This document shows, one piece after another, positions 14,083 through 22,034 of a stretch of DNA of 64,000 nt. Each line of letters begins with the position of its first letter. Position 1 is the first letter of the stretch. Made by a program: the position numbers and the translations under genes. Location: contig NZ_JBHTFQ010000002.1 in the NCBI RefSeq assembly GCF_042666235.1, positions 248,001 through 312,000 of the forward strand, written 5' to 3'. The stretch comes from Halodurantibacterium daqingensis. Its GTDB lineage: Bacteria; Pseudomonadota; Alphaproteobacteria; Rhodobacterales; Rhodobacteraceae. A model generated the notes under the pieces. It had not been told where the DNA came from. It worked only from the letters and a program-made list of their open reading frames with translations, and did not search any database.

Positions 14083-17000
14083 ATGGGCAGGCAGGACATC
14101 AGCCTGAATGACCGGTTCGATCTGGAGAAATCCCCGGTTCTTCTGAACGGAACGCAGGCGCTGGTGCGTCTCATGCTCATGCAAGCTGCGCGCGACCGTG
14201 CCGCGGGGCGCAACACGGCCGGGCTGGTCACCGGATATCGCGGATCCCCTCTCGGGGCAGTCGATCTGCAGATGACGCAGGCGCGGAAACTGCTGGAGCC
14301 GGCCAATGTGCTGTTCCAGGAGGGGCTGAACGAGGATCTGGCCGCCACTGCGATCTGGGGAAGCCAGCAGGCCGAATTGCGCGGCGAAGGCCGCTATGAC
14401 GGTGTGTTCGCGCTCTGGTATGGCAAGGGTCCGGGCGTGGATCGCACCGGCGACGTGATGCGCCACGCCAACATGGCCGGAACCGCGCCCCTTGGCGGCG
14501 TGGTGATGGCAATGGGCGACGACCACACCGGCGAAAGCTCGACCGTGCTGCATCAGTCGGACTGGGCGATGGTTGATGCCTATATCCCGGTCCTCTCGCC
14601 CGCGGGCGTGCAGGAGGTTCTGGACTATGGCCTATATGGCTGGGCACTGAGCCGATTTGCCGGCGTCTGGGTCGGGCTCAAGACGATGAAGGACACGGTG
14701 GAGGCGACGGCGGTTGTCGATGGCGACCCGTTTCGCATGTCCTTCGTCACGCCGCAGTTCCGGATGCCTGAAGGCGGGTTGAACATCCGTCTGGCCGATA
14801 CACCCGTCGCGCAGGAAGCGCGGATGATCGACTACAAGCGCTTTGCGGCCGAGGCCTTTTCGCACGCCAACCGCATGGACCGCCGCGTCTGGGGGCGGAG
14901 CGGCGCGAAGATCGGCTTTGTCGCTGCGGGCAAGAATTGGCTTGATCTGACCCATGCGCTGAACCTTCTGGGCATCGACGGCCCCGAGGCCGAGCGCCTT
15001 GGCCTGACCACCTACAAGGTCGGGCAGACCTGGCCATTGGACATGAAGGGATTTCACGACTGGGCCGAGGGGCTCGACCTGATCGTGGTGGTCGAGGAAA
15101 AGCGCAAGCTGATCGAGGTCCAGGTCAAGGAGGCGATCTTTGACGATCGCCGCGGCCGCCGCGTCTATGGCTGGCGCAAGGGCAATGACGGCCCCGAACT
15201 GTTCCCCACGCGCTATGCGCTGGATCCGATCATGATTGCCGAAAAGATCGGTGCCATCCTGATCGAGGAGGGCCGGGGGACCGAGCGCGTCAAGGCCGGG
15301 CTGACCATGCTGGCCGAGGCGCGCAAGGCCGACAATGCGCAGGATCTGGCCGCACGACTGCCGTTCTTCTGTTCCGGCTGTCCGCACAACACCTCGACCC
15401 GGCTTCCCGAAGGCGCGCGCGCCTATGCCGGGATCGGCTGTCACTACATGGTGCAGTGGATGAACCGTGAAACGGTCGGCTTCACGCAGATGGGTGGCGA
15501 GGGCGTGAACTGGGTGGGCGAGGCGCCGTTCTCCACCCGCGATCACGTGTTTCAGAACCTGGGAGATGGCACCTATAACCATTCCGGGTCCCTTGCGATC
15601 CGCGCAGCGCTCGCGGCTGGCACGAACATCACCTACAAGATCCTGTTCAACGATGCGGTCGCCATGACCGGCGGACAAAGAAACGAGGGCGGGCTGACCG
15701 CGCATCGTATCGCGCATGAGGTGCGTGCCATGGGCGTGCAGCATGTGGCGCTGGTTTATGACGACAAGGAAAAGCCCGACCTGAGCCTGTTTCCTGCGGA
15801 GATCGAGGCACATGAGCGCGCCGATCTGAATGCCGTCCAGGAAAAGTTCAGCAAGCATCCCGGCGTGTCGGTCATCATCTATGCCCAGACCTGCGCCGCC
15901 GAGAAACGCCGCCGCCGCAAGAAGGGCGCCTTCCCCGACATCGACGCGCGCGTGTTCATCAATACCGATGTCTGCGAAGGCTGCGGCGATTGCGGCGTGC
16001 AGTCGAACTGCGTGTCGATCGTGCCGGTCGAAACGGCGTTCGGGCGCAAGCGCGCCATCGACCAGTCCAGTTGCAACAAGGATTTCAGTTGTCTGCGCGG
16101 GTTCTGTCCCTCGTTCGTGACGCTGGAGGGGGCAAAGGTGCGCAAGGCGGCTGCGGCCGAATTTGACCTGCCGGCGTTGCCCGATCCCGCGCTGCCCGAA
16201 ATCAGGGGCACTCATAACGTTGTCATCACCGGCGTCGGTGGCACCGGCGTGGTGACCATCGGCGCGATCATGGCGATGGCCGCGCATCTGGATGGCAAGG
16301 GCGCCGGGATGATGGAGATGGCCGGACTTGCCCAGAAGGGCGGTGCCGTGCATATCCATTGCCGCATCGCGAACCGTCCTGAGGACATCAGCGCCATTCG
16401 CGTGGCCACCGGCGAGGCCCATGCCGTGATCGGCGGCGATCTGGTGGTGACGGCAGGCGCCCGGACCCTGGGCCTGATGCGCAGTGGCCAGACCGGCGCA
16501 GTGGTCAACAACCACGAAATCATCACGGGAGAGTTCACGCGGAATACGGAATTTCGCATTCCAACCAATGATCTGGAGATTTCTCTTCAGGCAAGACTTC
16601 AGGACAGGGTGATGCTGTTCGATGCCTCGGCTTTGGCGCAGCGGCTTCTGGGCGACTCCATCTTCTCGAACATGATGATCTTTGGCGCAGCCTGGCAGAT
16701 GGGCCTGGTGCCCCTGACGCACGACAGCATCCTGCGCGCGGTCGAGCTGAACCGCGCGGCCGTCGAGGGCAACCAGCGCGCGTTCGAGATTGGCCGCTGG
16801 GCCGCCCTTCATCCCGATGAGGCGCGGCGGCTTCTGTCGCAGCAGGTGGTGGCGCTGCCCGCCGATCCGATTGCGCCTCGGGCCGCGCATCTGGCGGCCT
16901 ATCAGAACGAAGCCCTGGCCGAGCGGTTCCGTGCCCTGGTCGCCCGGGCCCGGGACACACGCCTGCAGGAGGCGGTGGCGAAAGGCTATCACAAGCTTCT

Positions 17001-17481
17001 GGCCTACAAGGATGAATACGAGGTCGCACGCCTGCATCTGGGCACGCTGGACAAGGCGCGTGCGGAGTTCGAAGGCGACTTCCGTCCCGTGTTTCATCTC
17101 GCACCGCCGCTGCTTGGCGGCAAGGGCAGCGACGGGCGACCGAAGAAACGGGCCTTCGGCCCCTGGGTGCTGCCGCTGTTCCGGGTGCTGGCAGGGATGA
17201 AGCGCCTGCGGGGCACACCCTTGGATCTGTTCGGCCTGACGCAGGAACGGCGGATGGAGCGGGCACTGATCGCGCAGTACGAGGCCGACATGGCCGAGAT
17301 CCTGCCCAATGTGACGCCCGAAACCATGGACATCGCCGTGGCGCTGGCCGAATTGCCGCTGCAGATCCGCGGGTTCGGCCCCGTGAAGGCCGCGAACGAA
17401 CAGGCGGCGGCACGCCGGCGCGAGGAACTTCTGACCGCGTTCCGGGCGGGTGGGGCACCGCTGCAACAGGCGGCGGAATAA
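14083..17481 (+). CDS. Indolepyruvate ferredoxin oxidoreductase, fused alpha and beta parts
   Basis: This 1132-residue enzyme oxidatively decarboxylates arylpyruvates such as indolepyruvate to aryl-acyl-CoA, reducing ferredoxin. Alpha- and beta-type parts are fused in one chain. The N-terminal pyrimidine domain contains TGYRGSPLGAVD. The thiamine-diphosphate domain (about residues 490-540) has GDGTYNHSG and NDAVAMTGGQ. A cysteine-rich segment follows near 630-670 (CEGCGDCG, then SCNKDFSCLRGFCPS) for an Fe-S cluster. The gamma-type domain begins near 710 with ITGVGGTGVVTIGAI. The start has a strong GGGAGG site. It is probably regulated by the divergent LysR gene and likely serves aromatic amino acid breakdown. 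Confidence 0.93.
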   Translation: MGRQDISLNDRFDLEKSPVLLNGTQALVRLMLMQAARDRAAGRNTAGLVTGYRGSPLGAVDLQMTQARKLLEPANVLFQEGLNEDLAATAIWGSQQAELRGEGRYDGVFALWYGKGPGVDRTGDVMRHANMAGTAPLGGVVMAMGDDHTGESSTVLHQSDWAMVDAYIPVLSPAGVQEVLDYGLYGWALSRFAGVWVGLKTMKDTVEATAVVDGDPFRMSFVTPQFRMPEGGLNIRLADTPVAQEARMIDYKRFAAEAFSHANRMDRRVWGRSGAKIGFVAAGKNWLDLTHALNLLGIDGPEAERLGLTTYKVGQTWPLDMKGFHDWAEGLDLIVVVEEKRKLIEVQVKEAIFDDRRGRRVYGWRKGNDGPELFPTRYALDPIMIAEKIGAILIEEGRGTERVKAGLTMLAEARKADNAQDLAARLPFFCSGCPHNTSTRLPEGARAYAGIGCHYMVQWMNRETVGFTQMGGEGVNWVGEAPFSTRDHVFQNLGDGTYNHSGSLAIRAALAAGTNITYKILFNDAVAMTGGQRNEGGLTAHRIAHEVRAMGVQHVALVYDDKEKPDLSLFPAEIEAHERADLNAVQEKFSKHPGVSVIIYAQTCAAEKRRRRKKGAFPDIDARVFINTDVCEGCGDCGVQSNCVSIVPVETAFGRKRAIDQSSCNKDFSCLRGFCPSFVTLEGAKVRKAAAAEFDLPALPDPALPEIRGTHNVVITGVGGTGVVTIGAIMAMAAHLDGKGAGMMEMAGLAQKGGAVHIHCRIANRPEDISAIRVATGEAHAVIGGDLVVTAGARTLGLMRSGQTGAVVNNHEIITGEFTRNTEFRIPTNDLEISLQARLQDRVMLFDASALAQRLLGDSIFSNMMIFGAAWQMGLVPLTHDSILRAVELNRAAVEGNQRAFEIGRWAALHPDEARRLLSQQVVALPADPIAPRAAHLAAYQNEALAERFRALVARARDTRLQEAVAKGYHKLLAYKDEYEVARLHLGTLDKARAEFEGDFRPVFHLAPPLLGGKGSDGRPKKRAFGPWVLPLFRVLAGMKRLRGTPLDLFGLTQERRMERALIAQYEADMAEILPNVTPETMDIAVALAELPLQIRGFGPVKAANEQAAARRREELLTAFRAGGAPLQQAAE

Positions 17482-17572
17482 TCGGGGAAAAGCGACGCAT
17501 CTCACCGCTGGCGCGACTCGCGGCGGCGTATTATGGGCCGGCAATCGGGACGTTCCAGGGGTGAGCTTCGTC

Positions 17573-18445
17573 ATGGCGCCAAGCCATATTGCGCGGGATA
17601 TCAGCTATGCCTCCTCGGCCCGCACGCGCGGCGGGCGCGCGGTGATCCGTCTGGTCGAAAACGCCACCGGCCGCATTGATCTGATCCGACGCGCCGAAGG
17701 CTATGATCGCGATGTGGCCGCGGGCAGGTGCTTCTGGCAGGTTCTGACCGACCGCTATGGACTGAAGCTGGAGCTTGCCGGCGGCAGCCTTGAAAACATC
17801 CCGGCCGAGGGGCCGCTGGTCGTGGTGGCCAATCACCCCTATGGTATCCTTGACGGGTTGATGATGGGACGGATCCTGTCCGAGCGGCGGGGCGACTTTC
17901 GCATCCTCGCCAACAGCGTGTTCCGCCGTGCCGAGGCCCTGGAGCGGGTGATCCTGCCGATCTCGTTCGACGATACCCGCGCTGCCGTGCAGCTCAACAT
18001 CGAAACCCGCGCCGCGGCGGTTGCCCATCTGCAGTCCGGCGGGGCCATGGCGGTCTTTCCCGGGGGCACTGTCTCGACCGCGATCCGGCCCTTCGGGAGA
18101 CCGATGGATCCGGGATGGCGCAGTTTCACCGCGCGGATGGTTGCCCGATCCGGTGCCACGGTCGTGCCCGTATTCTTTGCCGGCCACAACAGCCGCCTGT
18201 TCCAGCTTGCAAGCCATCTTCACCAGACGCTTCGCCTTGCGCTTCTGCTCAAGGAGTTCCGCGCGCGTGTCGATCACCCGGTGCGGGTGGTGATCGGCGC
18301 GCCCATTCCGGCGTCCGACCTGCACCGCTTTGGCCCGGATGCGAAAGCAATGATGGATTTCCTCCGCCGCAGGACGTATGAGCTTTCGCCAGAGCCTTGC
18401 GGGCATTGCTACGGGTTCGATTTCGACGCGAAGGGCAAGGGGTAG
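17573..18445 (+). CDS. Lysophospholipid acyltransferase family protein
   Basis: This protein of about 290 residues belongs to the PlsC/hemolysin-like acyltransferases, which transfer acyl groups to lysolipids at the membrane. The catalytic NHxxxxD motif appears as ANHPYGILDG, and the substrate loop as VFPGGTVST. Either ATG 17573 or GTG 17561 could be the start; the ATG was chosen because AGGGG sits at a workable distance. It lies 91 nt after the oxidoreductase gene and 3 nt before murI, with which it is probably cotranscribed. Its acceptor (glycerolipid or ornithine lipid) cannot be told from sequence alone. Confidence 0.85.
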   Translation: MAPSHIARDISYASSARTRGGRAVIRLVENATGRIDLIRRAEGYDRDVAAGRCFWQVLTDRYGLKLELAGGSLENIPAEGPLVVVANHPYGILDGLMMGRILSERRGDFRILANSVFRRAEALERVILPISFDDTRAAVQLNIETRAAAVAHLQSGGAMAVFPGGTVSTAIRPFGRPMDPGWRSFTARMVARSGATVVPVFFAGHNSRLFQLASHLHQTLRLALLLKEFRARVDHPVRVVIGAPIPASDLHRFGPDAKAMMDFLRRRTYELSPEPCGHCYGFDFDAKGKG

Positions 18446-18448
18446 GAC

Positions 18449-19261
18449 ATGGCGGTAGGGGTTTTCGACAGCGGCCTGGGGGGGCTGACAGTTCTGGAGG
18501 CGCTGGAGCGCCGTCTGCCCGATGTTCCCTTCGTCTATTTCGGTGACAATGCCCACGCCCCCTATGGGGTGCGCGATGCCGAGGACATCTTTGCCCTGAC
18601 CTGCGCCGCCGTAGAACGTCTGTGGGAGGAGGGATGCGATCTCGTGATCCTGGCCTGCAACACGGCCTCGGCTGCGGCGTTGCGCCGGATGCAGGAAACC
18701 TGGGTCCCGGAGAACAAGCGCGTTCTGGGGGTGTTCGTGCCGCTGATCGAGGCGCTGACCGAACGCCAATGGGGTGACAATTCGCCCCCGCGCGAGGTTG
18801 CAGTCAAGCATGTCGCGCTTTTTGCAACGCCGGCAACCGTTTCCAGCCGCGCCTTCCAGCGCGAACTTGCGTTCCGCGCGATCGGCGTCGATGTCGAGGC
18901 CCAGCCCTGCGGCGGCGTCGTCGATGCGATCGAACAGGGCGACATGATCCTGGCCGAGGCACTTGTCCGCAGCCATGTCGAGGCGCTGAAGCGGCGCATG
19001 CCCAGGCCCGAAGCGGCCATCCTTGGCTGCACGCATTACCCGCTGCTGGAAGATGTGTTCCGCGCCGCACTTGGCCCGGAGGTCAGTGTCTATTCGCAGG
19101 CGAACCTTGTGGCCGAGAGCCTTGCGGATTATCTGGCGCGGCGTCCCGAATTTGTCGGCCCCGGCACCGCCCGCCGCTTTCTGACCACGGGCGATCCGCG
19201 CGCGGTATCGGACAAGGCCGCGCAGTTCCTGCGGCGGTCGATCAGCTTTGACGCGGCCTGA
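18449..19261 (+). CDS. murI: Glutamate racemase
   Basis: This 270-residue cofactor-independent racemase supplies D-glutamate for peptidoglycan. The two catalytic cysteines are Cys70 in ACNTASA and Cys194 in GCTHYP. The N-terminal FDSGLGGLTVLEAL is diagnostic. GGGGTAGGAC precedes the ATG. The gene sits between an acyltransferase gene (3-nt gap) and argC (22-nt gap), suggesting one transcript. Confidence 0.96.
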   Translation: MAVGVFDSGLGGLTVLEALERRLPDVPFVYFGDNAHAPYGVRDAEDIFALTCAAVERLWEEGCDLVILACNTASAAALRRMQETWVPENKRVLGVFVPLIEALTERQWGDNSPPREVAVKHVALFATPATVSSRAFQRELAFRAIGVDVEAQPCGGVVDAIEQGDMILAEALVRSHVEALKRRMPRPEAAILGCTHYPLLEDVFRAALGPEVSVYSQANLVAESLADYLARRPEFVGPGTARRFLTTGDPRAVSDKAAQFLRRSISFDAA

Positions 19262-19283
19262 AGTTAACGGAGGGGACGAGACG

Positions 19284-20312
19284 ATGATCCACAAGATCGC
19301 AGTGCTGGGGGCCAGCGGCTATACCGGGGCGGAACTGGTCCGGCTGATCGCCACCCATCCCACCATGCAGATCGCGGCGCTTTCGGCTGACCGCAAGGCA
19401 GGCATGGAAATGTCGGAAGTGTTTCCGTTCCTGCGCCATCTGTCGCTGCCGCGCCTGCAGAAGATCGAGGAGATCGATTTTTCGGGCATCGATCTCGCCT
19501 TCTGCGCCCTGCCGCATGCAACCTCGCAAGAGGTGATCGCCGCGCTGCCCTCGGGGCTGCGGATCGTCGATCTGTCCGCCGATTTCAGGCTACGCGATCC
19601 GGCCGCCTACCAGAAGTGGTATGGCAAGCCGCATGCGGCACCTGCGCTTCAGGCCGAAGCCGTCTATGGACTGACCGAGTTTTACCGCGATGAAATCCGG
19701 TCGGCCCGGCTGGTCGCTGGCACCGGTTGCAACGCGGCGACGGGCCAATATGCCATCCGTCCCCTGATCGAGGCGGGGGTGATCGATCTTGATCAGATCG
19801 TCATCGACCTCAAGGCGGGGGTTTCGGGTGCGGGCCGTTCGCTCAAGGAAAACCTTCTGCACGCCGAGCTTTCGGAAGGCACACATGCCTATTCGCCCGG
19901 CGGCACGCACCGCCATCTGGGCGAGTTCGACCAGGAGTTTTCTCGCGCGGCGGGGCGGCCGGTGCTGGTGCAGTTCACGCCGCACCTTCTGCCGATGAAC
20001 CGCGGCATTCTTGCCACCGTCTATGTGAAGGGCGAAGCGCGCGCCGTGCACCGCGCCCTTGCCGATCGCTATGCCGACGAGACGTTCCTCGAGGTGCTGC
20101 CTTTTGGCGCACTCCCCTCGACAAGGGATGTGCGCGGTTCCAACTTCGTGCATATAGGGGTTGTCGGGGACAGGATCCCCGGCAGGGCTGTGGTGGTCGC
20201 AACGCTTGACAACCTTGCAAAAGGGTCATCGGGGCAGGCCATTCAGAACGCAAACCTGATGTTGGGGGCGGAAGAGACGGCGGGCCTCATGCTTGCGCCG
20301 GTGTTTCCGTAA
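19284..20312 (+). CDS. argC: N-acetyl-gamma-glutamyl-phosphate reductase
   Basis: This 342-residue NADP-dependent enzyme carries out the third step of arginine synthesis, reducing N-acetylglutamyl phosphate to the semialdehyde. The Rossmann motif is GASGYTGAELVRL near the start, and the catalytic Cys149 is in GTGCNAATG. The start at 19284 follows GGAGGGG at good spacing; an earlier in-frame start would precede the ribosome site. ccmE begins 6 nt after the stop, so the gene leads into the cytochrome c maturation operon. Confidence 0.96.
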   Translation: MIHKIAVLGASGYTGAELVRLIATHPTMQIAALSADRKAGMEMSEVFPFLRHLSLPRLQKIEEIDFSGIDLAFCALPHATSQEVIAALPSGLRIVDLSADFRLRDPAAYQKWYGKPHAAPALQAEAVYGLTEFYRDEIRSARLVAGTGCNAATGQYAIRPLIEAGVIDLDQIVIDLKAGVSGAGRSLKENLLHAELSEGTHAYSPGGTHRHLGEFDQEFSRAAGRPVLVQFTPHLLPMNRGILATVYVKGEARAVHRALADRYADETFLEVLPFGALPSTRDVRGSNFVHIGVVGDRIPGRAVVVATLDNLAKGSSGQAIQNANLMLGAEETAGLMLAPVFP

Positions 20313-20318
20313 GAGGTC

Positions 20319-20765
20319 ATGAAGGGACTGAAGAAGAAACGCCGTATCCAGATCATCGCGCTTGCCGCGGTGGCGCTTGTGCTCTCGACGGCGTTGATCG
20401 GCTATGCGATGCGCGATGGAATCAACTTCTTCATCGCGCCCAGCCAGATCGCTGAACGCGCGCCCGGTCCTGATGAAGTGTTCCGCATCGGCGGCCTGGT
20501 CGAGCCGGGAACGCTGGTGCGCGGGCAGGGCGAGACGGTCACCTTCAGCGTGACCGATGGCGGCGCATCGATCCCGGTCGCCTATACCGGCGTGCTGCCC
20601 GACCTGTTCAACGAGGGCGAAGGCATGGTCGGCACCGGCCGGCTGGTCGAAGGTGTGTTCCAAGCGCGCGAAATCCTGGCCCGCCACGACGAAACCTACA
20701 TGCCCAAGGAAGTCATCGATGCGCTGAAAGAGCAGGGGATCTACAAGGAACCCGGCTCGACCTGA
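20319..20765 (+). CDS. ccmE: Cytochrome c maturation heme chaperone CcmE
   Basis: This 148-residue membrane-anchored periplasmic chaperone holds heme covalently before transfer to apocytochrome c. One N-terminal anchor helix (about residues 8-30) is followed by a beta-barrel. The heme-binding His123 is in LARHDETYMP with the conserved Tyr127. It follows argC by 6 nt. Its partners ccmF and ccmH lie downstream, separated by an endolysin-holin pair. Confidence 0.95.
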   Translation: MKGLKKKRRIQIIALAAVALVLSTALIGYAMRDGINFFIAPSQIAERAPGPDEVFRIGGLVEPGTLVRGQGETVTFSVTDGGASIPVAYTGVLPDLFNEGEGMVGTGRLVEGVFQAREILARHDETYMPKEVIDALKEQGIYKEPGST

Positions 20766-20844
20766 GGGCGCAACGCACGCCTGCGGAAGGTGAAATTAAC
20801 CCTTTTGAAGCATTCTCCCCCGCAGGCAACTGTGGGGGTTCTTC

Positions 20845-21456
20845 ATGACCGATGTGCGAAGGCTCGCCGCCGATATCGTGGCGCGCGAGGGGGGATTCGT
20901 GAATGATCCGGATGATCCCGGCGGGGCCACGAACTGGGGAGTCACCATCCATACGATGCGTCGGTTGGGGCTGGATCTGAACCGCGACGGCAAGGTGGAT
21001 ACCGCCGATGTCCGGCTTTTGTCGCGCGATCAGGCGGTCGAGATCTATCTGGAGCACTATTTCCGCCGGCCGCGCATCGCCGAGCTTCCGACACCCCTGC
21101 ATGCGAGCGTCTTCGACATGCATGTGAACGCCGGCAGCAATGCGATCCGCCTTCTGCAGCAACTGATGGCGGACATGGGATTCGAGGTCGCGATCGACGG
21201 TTTGATCGGCCCGCAGACCATCCGGGTTGCCCATGCGGCACAGGCGGCGGCGCCCCGTCACCTGGTTGATGCTTATGGAATCGCGCGGCGCAACTATTAC
21301 TACCGGCTGGCCGATGCACGCCCGGCGAGCCGCAAATATGCGCGCCGCAAGGATGGCGGCAAGGGCGGCTGGATCACCCGCGCCGAGGAGTTCATCTCGG
21401 CGCGTTTCCATCTCAGCGACGCAGAGCATCGGGAAAGGATCAAGGCATGGGCCTGA
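20845..21456 (+). CDS. Holin-associated N-acetylmuramidase (GH108-type endolysin)
   Basis: This 203-residue cytoplasmic murein hydrolase has no signal peptide, so it needs a holin to reach the wall. The N-terminal motif REGGFVNDPDDPGGATNWGV carries the catalytic glutamate of the GH108/ZliS family. A C-terminal peptidoglycan-binding-like part has the DGLIGPQT signature. GGGGG lies 6 nt before the ATG. The gene overlaps the holin gene by 10 nt. Endolysin-holin pairs of this kind release gene transfer agents in Rhodobacter capsulatus, but phage origin or another lysis role is equally possible from sequence alone. Confidence 0.88.
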   Translation: MTDVRRLAADIVAREGGFVNDPDDPGGATNWGVTIHTMRRLGLDLNRDGKVDTADVRLLSRDQAVEIYLEHYFRRPRIAELPTPLHASVFDMHVNAGSNAIRLLQQLMADMGFEVAIDGLIGPQTIRVAHAAQAAAPRHLVDAYGIARRNYYYRLADARPASRKYARRKDGGKGGWITRAEEFISARFHLSDAEHRERIKAWA

Positions 21457-21962
21457 TGGGGCAGGTTTTCGGCGCGGCTGGCGGGGTTCGCGCGCTGGGC
21501 GGCGTGGTGCGCGAGGTCTCCGACGCGCTGCAGCCGAATGCGACGCGGCGGATGGAGCTGGGCCACGATGCCTATCTGAAGGCGCTCGAGATGCATGGAG
21601 CCGAATTCGAACATGTGCGGCCGGGGTTCTTCGACCGCTTCGTGAACGGGCTGAACCGCCTTCCGCGGCCTGCGCTCGCGCTGGGGACGATGGCGCTGTT
21701 CGTCTATTCGATGGCCGAGCCGGAAGGATTCGCCCTGCGCATGCAGGGGCTGGGCCATGTGCCCGAACCACTGTGGTGGTTGCTGGGCGCGATCGTCTCG
21801 TTCTACTTCGGCGCGCGCGAGGCCCATTATCTGCGGTTGCGACGGGTGCAGCACGACGCCCCCGTCCCTGCACCCCCGGCCGCCCCCACCACGGCCCCTG
21901 CGGACATGGGGGATGCCGCGCGCGACAACGCGGCCCTGGCGGAGTGGCTTCGTCAGCGCTGA
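21447..21962 (+). CDS. Holin family protein
   Basis: This 171-residue membrane protein overlaps the endolysin gene by 10 nt. Two hydrophobic helices are visible at about residues 75-92 (PALALGTMALFVYSMA) and 106-125 (PLWWLLGAIVSFYFGARE). They are preceded by an amphipathic N-terminal region and followed by an Ala/Pro-rich cytoplasmic tail. That layout fits the Rhodobacterales holin family that opens the inner membrane for the partner muramidase. The gene lies inside the ccmE-ccmF interval, in the same orientation. Confidence 0.85.
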   Translation: MGLMGQVFGAAGGVRALGGVVREVSDALQPNATRRMELGHDAYLKALEMHGAEFEHVRPGFFDRFVNGLNRLPRPALALGTMALFVYSMAEPEGFALRMQGLGHVPEPLWWLLGAIVSFYFGAREAHYLRLRRVQHDAPVPAPPAAPTTAPADMGDAARDNAALAEWLRQR

Positions 21963-21999
21963 GCGGGCGCGACATCCGCGCGCGGCCCGACGGAAAGGA

Positions 22000-22028
22000 T
22001 TGGCGGGGCCTCTGGTTCCGCCTATGAT
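22000..22028 (+). promoter_or_regulatory. Promoter directly abutting ccmF
   Basis: TTGGCG (22000-22005), 17 nt and TATGAT (22023-22028) form a strong promoter. The ATG of ccmF is 7 nt after the -10, where transcription should begin, so the mRNA from this promoter would be leaderless. No ribosome site precedes the ATG. Confidence 0.6.
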
Positions 22029-22034
22029 CCGCGC

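Noticed and set aside
14632..17574. A 980-residue minus-strand frame opposite the indolepyruvate oxidoreductase gene
   Set aside because: It is an antisense shadow of a high-GC gene; no domains and no start signals.
20797..20811. TTAACCCTTTTGAAG as a CtrA site before the endolysin gene
   Set aside because: Only the first half matches TTAA-N7-TTAA; the second half is GAAG.
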